Shown in pieces: positions 1-7,277 of a DNA stretch of 48,983 nucleotides (position 1 is its first letter; each line of letters starts with the position of its first letter). Below the pieces are notes generated by a model. It was not told the DNA's origin and ran no database searches. It worked only from the letters and a program-made list of their open reading frames with translations. Origin of the DNA: Clostridiales bacterium (GTDB lineage Bacteria > Bacillota > Clostridia > Christensenellales > Aristaeellaceae); the NCBI GenBank assembly GCA_004557905.1, contig SFFH01000019.1, positions 1 to 48,983 of the forward strand. Direction: 5' to 3'. Both the position numbers and the translations under genes were made by a program.

Positions 1-734
1 GCCGTGACCGTCGCGCCGCTGATCGCGTTTCCCTTTGCGTCCTTGACCTGAATCTTGAACTGAAGTTTGGAAATGACGGAGATTTTGAAATCCGCGTTGC
101 CGGCGTTTTCGTCGAGCTCCAGCTTTTCGGCTTCACTGATCAGCGCATTGAGCGGTCCAGCCAACGTTTCTTCAGCGTTCTGGGCGTTCAATCGATTGCT
201 GCATTCGTTCACCTTCTCCAGGTACGACTGGTAATCCCCGCAGATGCTCTTGATGATCTGCCGGATCTCGCTCTCGGCCTCCAGGGTACGGCTAACGACC
301 TTCTGGCGTTCGGCCTCGCTTCCCTCGCCGCTCTGGTACCGCTCGATGCCGTTGAGGATCGCCAGGCGGGCATCCTCCAGCTGCGCTTCAAAGTGGGAGA
401 GGGTGTTCTCCAATTCGAGCAGAATCCATTGGGCTTCTGCCGTCTCCGGATCCAGACTGTTGCTCGTATCCAGCACATCATAACTCTGGATCGTGCCCAG
501 CAGGCTGCGCACCTGGCCCGCCAGGAACCTGTCCGTCCACTGCCACGCCTGATAGGCGGTCATGTCCTGCGTGGGCCGCGCGCCCTCGTTCAGCGGCGTA
601 CCGGCATCTCCGGCCAGCTTCTGCAGGGCGCTGATTTTCGCGGCGGTGAGGGTGCTCGTCTGCTCGGCAAGGCCGGCTGCCGCGCACAGCAGCAGCGCGA
701 GCACAAGAAGAAGGGAAAGAAGCCGTTTGCTCAT
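1..734 (-). CDS. Secreted protein of unknown function, 3' end outside window
   Basis: The ATG at 734 follows a strong AGGAGG site, and the frame stays open to the window edge (at least 244 residues). The first 23 residues form a signal peptide (MSKRLL, a leucine/alanine core, then GLA before EQTS). The middle is helical and rich in Glu, Gln and Ala, with probable coiled coil around residues 95-170. From about residue 210 it changes to a beta-type stretch (FKIQVKDAKG, then AISGATVT) typical of the start of a bacterial Ig-like or carboxypeptidase-regulatory domain. It lies 25 bp after the foldase gene and is probably co-transcribed with it and the TetR gene. I do not recognise the family; an extracellular or surface protein is inferred from the signal peptide and Ig-like start. 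Confidence 0.7.
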   Translation of the reverse strand, partial: MSKRLLSLLLVLALLLCAAAGLAEQTSTLTAAKISALQKLAGDAGTPLNEGARPTQDMTAYQAWQWTDRFLAGQVRSLLGTIQSYDVLDTSNSLDPETAEAQWILLELENTLSHFEAQLEDARLAILNGIERYQSGEGSEAERQKVVSRTLEAESEIRQIIKSICGDYQSYLEKVNECSNRLNAQNAEETLAGPLNALISEAEKLELDENAGNADFKISVISKLQFKIQVKDAKGNAISGATVT

Positions 735-759
735 GGGAGAAACCTCCTATATCTCTCAA

Positions 760-1950
760 TCATTTGGAAATCGTCAGCCGCTCAGGGTGGGTCTCTATCT
801 CGTAATCGCCCCGGTGCTGGCTCACCAGTTCCTCCAGCGCCCGTGTCTGCTTGTCTGCCAGCGCTTCCTGCTCCAGCAGCGCCTGCTGCTCCTGCGTCAG
901 GGCCAAGGCCCCCGCAGGCTCATCGCCCGCGTACAGGATAATGTGGACGCCAGCCAAAGTGACCACGGGCTCGGAGACATCCCCCGGATGCTCCAGCGCC
1001 ATCGCGGCCTTGAGGAAGCCGTCGTCCCACAGCTCGGAATCGGCATGGATCAGGTAGCCCGCGTCCTCGGGCGCAACGCCCGTGTCGTAGGAATACAGCG
1101 CCATCTGGCTTTCAAAGCTCTCTCCGTCCGCCAGCGCCTGATAGATGGCGTCCGTCTTCGGCTTCATGGCCTTGCCTGCGGCGTCAAGCAGGGCCTGCCA
1201 TGCGTCCTCGCTGATCGAAGACGAGCCGGACTGCAGAGCGGAAAGCCTGTTTGCGATATCCTCGGGCAGCGCCATCACGATGTGCTTGATGCGCCGGTAG
1301 CCCTCCGGTACATAATAGGAAACTCCGCCATTCACGAGAACCTCCTGCTCAAACAGCGGGATGTTCCCCTCATAGCGCTCCCGGCAGACGGAGACGTACT
1401 GCCGCTCATAGTACGCGAGTGCCTCCCCCTCGTCAAGGGCGATCTCGCCGCAGTACAGATCCAGCACCCGCCGGTTTTTCAGCTCCAGCTCCAGCTGCTG
1501 ACGGTAAGCCTCCTGTGTGCAGCCCATATCCGCCAGGAACGCGTCGACCATCCCGTCGGATGCATCGGGCGATTCCTCGCGGATGAGCGCAGCCATCTGC
1601 TGCCAGACCGATTCGTAGGTCTGCCGGGCCTGCTCATCCAGCAGGCGCTGCGTCTGCTCGTCGATCTCCGCCTGTCCCGCCTCGCGCAGCAGGTTTTCCA
1701 GCACGCCCAGACCAATGAAGTGCTCGAGCACGCTGTCTGTCAGCTGCTGCTTCTGCGCGTCATTCAGGCTCACGCCCGCTGTCTCGTAGAGCTCGGCGCT
1801 CGCGGTCAGGGCGTCCTGCACCGTCTGCAGGTCATAGGCAATGTCGCCTACCCGGACGGCGGCGTCCGTCTGCTCTGCCATCGCGCCGCAGCCGGCGCAG
1901 CACAGCATCAGCAGGCAGCAAAGCAACGCAGTCCATATCCTTTTCCTCAT
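760..1950 (-). CDS. PrsA/SurA-like peptidyl-prolyl isomerase lipoprotein
   Basis: This 396-residue exported protein begins with a charged, hydrophobic leader ending in CCAGCG, which resembles a lipobox, so membrane anchoring at the outer face is likely. The N-terminal two thirds are helical and acidic, like the SurA/PrsA chaperone region. A parvulin-type rotamase fold follows at roughly residues 220-335, with the typical strand RRIKHIVMALPED and, near its end, GVHIILYAGDEP. Such proteins help newly exported proteins fold. Its ATG overlaps the stop of the upstream TetR gene by 4 bp (ATGA), so the two are translationally coupled, and the secreted protein at 1-734 follows. Foldase activity is inferred from the domain; the client is unknown but could be the next gene product. 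Confidence 0.8.
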   Translation of the reverse strand: MRKRIWTALLCCLLMLCCAGCGAMAEQTDAAVRVGDIAYDLQTVQDALTASAELYETAGVSLNDAQKQQLTDSVLEHFIGLGVLENLLREAGQAEIDEQTQRLLDEQARQTYESVWQQMAALIREESPDASDGMVDAFLADMGCTQEAYRQQLELELKNRRVLDLYCGEIALDEGEALAYYERQYVSVCRERYEGNIPLFEQEVLVNGGVSYYVPEGYRRIKHIVMALPEDIANRLSALQSGSSSISEDAWQALLDAAGKAMKPKTDAIYQALADGESFESQMALYSYDTGVAPEDAGYLIHADSELWDDGFLKAAMALEHPGDVSEPVVTLAGVHIILYAGDEPAGALALTQEQQALLEQEALADKQTRALEELVSQHRGDYEIETHPERLTISK

Positions 1951-2537
1951 TCCTGATTCTCCTTTCGGTACTGCCTGCCAAGCAGGAAAACGCCTTGCTT
2001 GAGCACGCTCATCTGGCTCTTCAGGTAATACTCGTCCTCAAACAGGGCATAATGCACCGACGCGCGGACAAAGATGAAGATGAGCGGTGTGATCACATCG
2101 CAGGGTATGCCCAGCAGGGGCTCCAACTGTCTGGCATAGGCCCGGTAACGCTCGTTCACCCCGGCAAAGAACGCCTTGCCGTGCTCGATGTATTTGGGAT
2201 GGGTGTAGACCTGATACATCAGCCGGTATTTTTTGCCATGGCGCTTCGCCGTCCAATAGGGCACCTCGTCGATGAATCTGTCGATATCCTCCAGCCCCGT
2301 AGGCGCCAGCTGCATGAAATCGTCCTCCACCTTGCTCATGCAGTACGCGGTGGATTCCACAATCAAATCGTCCAGCGAATCAAAATAGGTATACAGGCTG
2401 GCCTTGGACAGGCCGCAGGCATCAGCCAGCGCCTGTATGCCGGTTCCGGTCAGGCCGTTTTCGGCATAGCAGTTAAAGCATGCCTCCATGATCTCCGCCT
2501 TTTTCCGCTGAAACGCCTGTTCGTCGCGTTCTCTCAT
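1947..2537 (-). CDS. TetR/AcrR family transcriptional regulator
   Basis: The 196-residue protein has a TetR-type N-terminal DNA-binding domain at about residues 10-57: a first helix, then ALADACGLSKASLYTYFDS, which is the characteristic helix-turn-helix ending in the Tyr-Phe pair. The remaining helical domain should bind a ligand and dimerise; its ligand cannot be read from sequence. The start ATG at 2537 follows GAGGATACG. The gene leads an operon with the foldase lipoprotein and a secreted protein. A promoter (2574-2602) and an imperfect 20-bp palindrome directly after the -10 (2553-2572) point to autorepression of the operon. Confidence 0.88.
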   Translation of the reverse strand: MRERDEQAFQRKKAEIMEACFNCYAENGLTGTGIQALADACGLSKASLYTYFDSLDDLIVESTAYCMSKVEDDFMQLAPTGLEDIDRFIDEVPYWTAKRHGKKYRLMYQVYTHPKYIEHGKAFFAGVNERYRAYARQLEPLLGIPCDVITPLIFIFVRASVHYALFEDEYYLKSQMSVLKQGVFLLGRQYRKENQE

Positions 2538-2552
2538 CGTATCCTCTTTTCA

Positions 2553-2572
2553 TTAACCAATCGTTCGGTCAA
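2553..2572 (-). promoter_or_regulatory. Probable TetR operator
   Basis: An imperfect palindrome with half-sites TTGACCGAAC and GATTGGTTAA lies between the -10 and the ribosome site of the TetR gene. Its ACCG/CGGT-type arms resemble operators of many TetR regulators. Binding here would block transcription start. Autoregulation is inferred. Confidence 0.55.
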
Positions 2573-2573
2573 T

Positions 2574-2602
2574 ATATTAGCACAAAAATTCCAATATGTA
2601 AA
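2574..2602 (-). promoter_or_regulatory. Promoter of tetR-foldase operon
   Basis: Minus strand TTTACA (2597-2602), 17-bp spacer, TAATAT (2574-2579). The spacing is ideal for sigma-A and the site lies 36 bp before the TetR start codon. Confidence 0.65.
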
Positions 2603-2694
2603 GAAAGTACAAATAAATCGATATGCGTGCCCATGATGAATGTTTCCCCGATTTGTCATTTTTGTAGAAGGCTTTGTGCAGTTCCTTGCAAATG

Positions 2695-2770
2695 AAAAGC
2701 GGCCAGTGGCCGCTCCCACTTCCGAACCGCTTTGCAAAATCAAGCCGCTCAGTGCTCGCTGTACGATTTT
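2695..2770 (-). repeat. Copy A of three-copy RNA-like intergenic element
   Basis: Read on the minus strand, this element has a conserved 5' block (CGTAC, AGCGAGCA), a hairpin with outer arms CTGAGC and GTTCGG and inner arms GCTT and AAGC, then AAGTGGG, then a 7-bp hairpin AGCGGCC/GGCCGCT followed by TTTTC. It aligns without gaps to 16482-16560 and 17963-18040. It lies between the terminator of the flavoprotein gene and the promoter of the tetR operon. Confidence 0.7.
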
Positions 2771-2790
2771 TCACACAATTTTCTTTATGG

Positions 2791-2824
2791 AAAAAACGCT
2801 CCGGAGCGCTCCGGAGCGTTTTTT
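2791..2824 (-). terminator. Terminator after flavoprotein gene
   Basis: A perfect 34-bp palindrome (arms 2791-2807 and 2808-2824) with six A at one end and six T at the other. It follows the stop codon of the minus-strand gene ending at 2858 and would work in both directions. Confidence 0.8.
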
Positions 2825-2857
2825 TGGATTACATGGACAGCATCATGATGACCCGCA

Positions 2858-4768
2858 TCACTTCGCCGCCTGGTTCAGGCACTCGGCCACGGCCTTCATG
2901 ATGCGGCCGGAGGTCAGCGACGCACCCGCCACCACATCGACGGTCGCGTCGTTCGCTTCGACGATTCTTTGCGGGATGCTCTCCAGCGCGCCGGCGGCGA
3001 TGGCCTGCGTCTCATGGTTCTCCACCACGTCGACGCTGGCGATCCTGCCGTCCTCGATCACGGTCTTCACGGTCATCGGGCCCTCCTGGCCGTCGACCGT
3101 CGCGGTATACTCGCCGTCATTCAGGGCCTTGCTCATGTCAAAGCGCTTCTCGGAGGCGGTCTCCTTCACGAACAGGCTCTCGTCCAGCAGGTTGGCCGCC
3201 GCCTTGACGGTGTAGCCCTCAGCCGGCTCGTTCGCCATCGCGTGACGCGCGGCGACCTTGCCGAAGACGATCGGACCCATGACGCCGGTGCCGCCGGAAA
3301 CGAACTTGCCCCAGATGCCGCCGACGGTCTCGCCCGCCGCGTACAGGCCCGGGATCGCGTTGCCCGCTTCATCCAGCACCTGCATGTTGCTGTTCGCGGT
3401 CACGCCGCCCAGGGTCATGACGCACAGCGCCTGCAGGCGGATGGCGTAGAACTTGTCGCCCTCGATCTTATTGGTGCAGTAGTTGTAGGCGTTGACGGTG
3501 CCGTCGTACTTGCGGCCGAACTCGTCGCTCGCGCCGGCGTCCACTGCCGCGTTGTAGGCCTCAACGGTCTTCGTCAGGTTCTCCGCCGGGACGCCGATCT
3601 TCTCCGCCAGCTCCTCCAGGGTCGCAGCAGTCTCCACGACGTGGTATCCACGCATGGTCTCGTCGGCGAAGTACGCGTCATAGAAGAACGCGCCGTTGTT
3701 CGCGCGCAGGTCCTCGACGATCTTGTCGGTGAAGATGTCGTACTGGACGGCGTTCGGCTGCTCCTCGAGCGCCACCTCGCGGATGGACGGGTTGCTCTCG
3801 GTCTCGTTGCAGAAGCGCTCGCCATTCTGGTTGACAACGATGCCGCCGGTCTTCCAGGTGTAGGTGGAGGCGATGGAGCCGGTCTTCGGGTTGTCGCGGC
3901 TCACCAGGCCCATCGGGAAGGTCGGGATGGCGTCCATGGCGGTCAGACCCGCGCCCACCTCCTGCATCATGCGCAGGCCGTTGCCGTCCGCGCCCGCCGC
4001 GCCGCCGGCCAGATAGTGCTCGCCGTTGGGCACATACTGCGCCATCAGCTTGCCGTTGGCGGAGTATCCGCCGGTCGCCATGATGACGGCCTTCTTCGCG
4101 GTGTAGCTGGCACCGTCCTCGGTGACGACGGTCAGCACCTGGCCCTTGTCGTTGGCCACGAGCTTCGCGGCCTTGGTGTTCAGCTTCACCTCGATGCGGC
4201 CGTCGGCCTTCACGAGGGTATCAAGCACCTCGTGCGCGGCGGACTTGTAGTTTGCCGGGTCCTTCGGGCTGGCCTTGTAGGTGCGCTGGATGGAGTAAAG
4301 CGCGTGCTCCGGCGCGAACACGGCGCGCGCGCCGGTCGTGCGGTCCGTGGAGAACTTGCAGTCCTTCAGGCCGTTCTCGTACAGCCAGTCGAAGGTCTGC
4401 GCGGCCTCGTTCGCGTACACGCGGATGAGCTCCTCGTTCGGCTGGCCGCCGAAGTCGTCGCCGTTATTGATGATGTCCGCGACATAGGACTCGACGGTAT
4501 CCTCGATGCCGTCCTCCTTCTGGATGATGGTGCCCGCGGCGGACATGGAGCCGCTGGTATAGTTGAGCGCACCGCCGGTCTTGGCGGTCATCTCCAGCAC
4601 GATGACCTTCTGCGCGCCCTGGGCCACGGCCTCCAGCGCGGCGGACAGGCCGCCGCCGCCCGCGCCGACGATCACGATATCCGCATCCGCTTCCTCAGCG
4701 AAGACCGGGAAGGCGAAGCAGGCCGTCAGCAGGGCCAGCGCCATCAGCAGGGAAATCAGCTTTTTCAT
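2858..4768 (-). CDS. Exported FAD/FMN-dependent reductase (fumarate/urocanate reductase-like)
   Basis: This 636-residue flavoprotein starts at the ATG at 4768 behind GGAGGAAAAGAGC. The leader MKKLISLLMALALL ends in LTAC, a lipobox, or could be cut after VFA. A fumarate-reductase-type FAD domain follows, with the dinucleotide motif IVIVGAGGGG near residue 32, and later ALCVMTLGGV and the second FAD-binding motif GLYAAGETVGG. The C-terminal 90 residues are an FMN_bind domain ending in VVAGASLTS, the site where ApbE attaches FMN covalently. Here the acceptor position is Ser rather than the commoner Thr. The family reduces double bonds of organic acids outside the membrane. The substrate cannot be told. 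It has its own terminator. Confidence 0.85.
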   Translation of the reverse strand: MKKLISLLMALALLTACFAFPVFAEEADADIVIVGAGGGGLSAALEAVAQGAQKVIVLEMTAKTGGALNYTSGSMSAAGTIIQKEDGIEDTVESYVADIINNGDDFGGQPNEELIRVYANEAAQTFDWLYENGLKDCKFSTDRTTGARAVFAPEHALYSIQRTYKASPKDPANYKSAAHEVLDTLVKADGRIEVKLNTKAAKLVANDKGQVLTVVTEDGASYTAKKAVIMATGGYSANGKLMAQYVPNGEHYLAGGAAGADGNGLRMMQEVGAGLTAMDAIPTFPMGLVSRDNPKTGSIASTYTWKTGGIVVNQNGERFCNETESNPSIREVALEEQPNAVQYDIFTDKIVEDLRANNGAFFYDAYFADETMRGYHVVETAATLEELAEKIGVPAENLTKTVEAYNAAVDAGASDEFGRKYDGTVNAYNYCTNKIEGDKFYAIRLQALCVMTLGGVTANSNMQVLDEAGNAIPGLYAAGETVGGIWGKFVSGGTGVMGPIVFGKVAARHAMANEPAEGYTVKAAANLLDESLFVKETASEKRFDMSKALNDGEYTATVDGQEGPMTVKTVIEDGRIASVDVVENHETQAIAAGALESIPQRIVEANDATVDVVAGASLTSGRIMKAVAECLNQAAK

Positions 4769-4803
4769 GCTCTTTTCCTCCATTTCTGTACGCATGAAAG
4801 CAA

Positions 4804-4834
4804 AACCGGGCGCGCGAATTTTCCGCGCGCCCGG
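4804..4834 (-). terminator. Terminator after second flavoprotein gene
   Basis: An 11-bp GC-rich stem (4806-4816 and 4824-4834) with a 7-nt loop, followed on the minus strand by TTTTG. It separates the gene ending at 4949 from the flavoprotein gene starting at 4768, so the two are separate units. Confidence 0.75.
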
Positions 4835-4916
4835 CTGCAATCCAAGGTGAGGTTTGCGATTGTCTGGCGATTTTCCAAGTATTGGCCTCGGCCACAATGC
4901 AGTGAGAATTACATCG

Positions 4917-4953
4917 CTTTGTCGGTGAGGCCGCCGGCAGCATGCCGGTTACT
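4917..4953 (-). repeat. Stop-codon palindromic repeat, copy 1
   Basis: A hairpin CCGGC/GCCGG begins at the stop codon of the flavoprotein gene and continues into CGGC, CCGA and AAAGC. Some 35 of about 40 bases match the sequence at 45882-45912, which also abuts a stop codon. It is a REP-like dispersed element, perhaps protecting mRNA ends. Confidence 0.6.
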
Positions 4954-6862
4954 TGGCGAACGCCTGACCGATTGCGGTGCCGATCGCCTGGCAGTCCACG
5001 GTCGCGCCGGCGACGATGTCCACGTTCGGATCCTGCGCGGCGATGATCGCGCCGGTGTACTCGGCCAGCTGCTCATCGGTGATGAACATGGTGTCGCGGC
5101 CGCCGGTGATGTCAATTGCGGTCAGGTTGCCGCCTTCGACGGTGAGGGAGACCTCAATCTTGTCGTGCAGGCCGTCGACGGTCGCGGTGTACACGCCGTC
5201 CGCAGCGCCTTCCCAGGCCACGCCGCCCGCAGCAGCAGCGACCTCCTTGATCTCGGACACGCCGCCGAACGCGGTCTGCGCCGCGGCACGGCCGGAGAGC
5301 ATCGCCTCGGAGAGGAAGGTGCCGTTCTGATAGAGGTTGGCGAAGTAGGAGCCCAGCTCGCCGGCCTCGTACAGGCCCGGGATCGGCTCGTCGTTCCAGT
5401 CAAGGACGCGGCCAGCGGTGTCGCGCTTCGCGCCGCCGGTGGTGCCGACCAGGGTCGGGGTGATGGACACAGCGTAGTACGGTGCGGTGTCGATCGGCGC
5501 CATCTTCGCCGGATCACGGCCGAACTCGGAATCCGCGCCCGCAGCGCAGTCGGCGTTCCACTTGTCGATGGTGGCCTTCAGGACCTCCGGATCGCGGCCC
5601 AGCTTCTGCGCCAGCTCCTCGATGGTGTCGGCCTTGATGATCCAGCCCTTTTCGATCTCAGCCAGGTTGTCGCTGGTCCACATGTAGCCCTCGGTCGTGG
5701 TCGGCCAGCTGAGCCACTGGGAGGCGATGGAGCCCGCCTCGCGGGTCTTCTCGTCGAAGATCAGGTCGACCGGCAGCGCCTTCTCGTGCGGCAGATCGAC
5801 GTAGCGGCCATACTCCATGTACTTCATATGCTGGCGGTGATAGCTCTTCGCCTCGTCATAGAAGCGGGTGCCGTCCGCGCTGATCTCGATCCAGGAATTG
5901 CCAGCCATGTTGAAGTTGCGCATGAAGGTGGCCTCGTGCTCCGGCACCTTGATGCCCAGCCAGAAGCCGCCAGACTGGGTCTGGTTCTTCATGTGCCAGA
6001 TCTGCGCGCCGGCCTCCATGAGCATCTTGATGCCGTCGCCGGTGTTGCCCGGGGTGCCGGCGGTGTAGACCATGTCCATGCCGTGGAAGTCGCGCTGCAT
6101 GGTCAGGTTGTTCTCATAGCCGCCGCAGGCGAGCAGGGTGCCCTTGCGGGACTTGATGGCGATCTCGGTGCCGTCCGCCTGACGGGCGATCACACCGAAG
6201 ACCTCCTTGGTGAACGGGTCCTGAATCAGGGAGACGGCCGGGGTCTCATAGGCGACCTCGATGTCGCGGGCCTGGCAGGCCAGATCGAAGCAGCGCCACA
6301 CGCCGCCGTTCTCGAAGGTGGAGCCGATCTTGCGCAGGTGCGCGGAGCAGCCGTCGAAGGTGGAGCCTTCAAAGCTGTCAAACTCGACGACCATGGAGCC
6401 CCACTTGAGCTCGCCGCCGCCGACGTAGCCGGCCTCATAGCCAACGCCCGCCGCCACGGACTGAATCCACGGCAACTGATCCGCGAAGCCCTGGCACAGC
6501 CAAGTCAGGTACTCGTCCGGGATCGGGTTGGGCAGGTTGCAGTTGTACAGGTAGGTCTTGACGGTCTCCACAGCGCTCTGGGCCGGAACGAGGAACGTCT
6601 GGCCGGAAGCGATGGAGTTACCGCCGGCCAGGCTGCGCGGCATCTTCTCGAGCACCAGGATCTCGGCGGTCGGATCGATGTCATGCGCCTCGACCGCAGC
6701 CGCAGCGCCGGCCAGGCCGTAGCCCACGACCAGGAAATCGACCTCGCGGTCCCACGTCTCGATCTCCTGAACCGGGGTCACCCAGTCCTCCTTGGCGAGA
6801 CCGCCCGCGCACAGCGCCAGCGTCAGCACCAGGGTCAGAAGCAGACAAAGTCCTTTCTTCAT
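4949..6862 (-). CDS. Exported FAD/FMN-dependent reductase, second subtype
   Basis: This 637-residue protein has a cleavable signal peptide (MKKGLCLL to GLA before KEDW). An FAD-dependent oxidoreductase domain starts with VDFLVVGYGLAGAAAA near residue 42 and reaches GLYEAGELGS, the second FAD motif. A C-terminal FMN_bind domain (about residues 540-637) ends in DIVAGATVD, containing the Thr expected to carry ApbE-attached FMN. It differs from the flavoprotein at 2858-4768 in its insert and active-site segments, so it probably reduces a different substrate; an enoate or steroid-like acceptor is possible. Both lack haem motifs, so electrons must come from a separate membrane donor not seen here. 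The start has ATG behind GAAAGGAAGATGAGAAG. It faces the gene at 7278 across a 415-bp spacer. Confidence 0.85.
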   Translation of the reverse strand: MKKGLCLLLTLVLTLALCAGGLAKEDWVTPVQEIETWDREVDFLVVGYGLAGAAAAVEAHDIDPTAEILVLEKMPRSLAGGNSIASGQTFLVPAQSAVETVKTYLYNCNLPNPIPDEYLTWLCQGFADQLPWIQSVAAGVGYEAGYVGGGELKWGSMVVEFDSFEGSTFDGCSAHLRKIGSTFENGGVWRCFDLACQARDIEVAYETPAVSLIQDPFTKEVFGVIARQADGTEIAIKSRKGTLLACGGYENNLTMQRDFHGMDMVYTAGTPGNTGDGIKMLMEAGAQIWHMKNQTQSGGFWLGIKVPEHEATFMRNFNMAGNSWIEISADGTRFYDEAKSYHRQHMKYMEYGRYVDLPHEKALPVDLIFDEKTREAGSIASQWLSWPTTTEGYMWTSDNLAEIEKGWIIKADTIEELAQKLGRDPEVLKATIDKWNADCAAGADSEFGRDPAKMAPIDTAPYYAVSITPTLVGTTGGAKRDTAGRVLDWNDEPIPGLYEAGELGSYFANLYQNGTFLSEAMLSGRAAAQTAFGGVSEIKEVAAAAGGVAWEGAADGVYTATVDGLHDKIEVSLTVEGGNLTAIDITGGRDTMFITDEQLAEYTGAIIAAQDPNVDIVAGATVDCQAIGTAIGQAFAK

Positions 6863-6975
6863 CTTCTCATCTTCCTTTCTTTTGTCACGCGTGTTTTGTC
6901 ATGTCCCTGACGAACCCTTGCAGCCGCTTTCACGGTTTTGCCGCAATTTGGCCACAATTCATCGTCGATACGGAC

Positions 6976-7006
6976 ATTATATACCCTCAAGCGGTTTGAG
7001 AGGCAA
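6976..7006 (-). promoter_or_regulatory. Probable promoter of second flavoprotein gene
   Basis: Minus strand TTGCCT (7001-7006), 19-bp spacer, TATAAT (6976-6981), about 110 bp before the start codon. The spacer holds an inverted repeat, CTCAA and TTGAG, that could be an operator. The long spacer lowers certainty. The rest of the 6863-7277 gap shows no gene. Confidence 0.5.
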
Positions 7007-7198
7007 GCATGTTTGCAAAAAAATAAACGAACGCTTTGTCCCGCAAATCAGCCGTCCCGCCGCGCTCCGCACGGCGCAAAATCCGCAGGATTCCTTCCGT
7101 TTCCGCCATGCGCGCCATGTTTCTTCGTTTTTTGGACATTTTGAAATCTCAAGCCGCTTTGGATTTTCCGCGCAGTCGACAGCGATTGCAAAAATCGG

Positions 7199-7227
7199 TT
7201 GCCGATCATTTTCAAAGCTGGTATAAT
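7199..7227 (+). promoter_or_regulatory. Promoter of SH3/PDZ secreted protein gene
   Basis: TTGCCG (7199-7204), 17-bp spacer ending in TGG (extended -10), and TATAAT (7222-7227), 50 bp before the ATG at 7278. Confidence 0.75.
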
Positions 7228-7277
7228 GTTCATAACCATATCGACGCACGCGCGCAACGCCGCGCTGAAAGGATTCT

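Noticed and set aside
2969..6910. Very long open frame on the plus strand (about 1300 codons) opposite the two flavoprotein genes
   Set aside because: It is an antisense shadow caused by GC-rich codon use; the product is low-complexity in His, Arg and Ala with no domain, no ribosome site, and opposes two genes with clear motifs.
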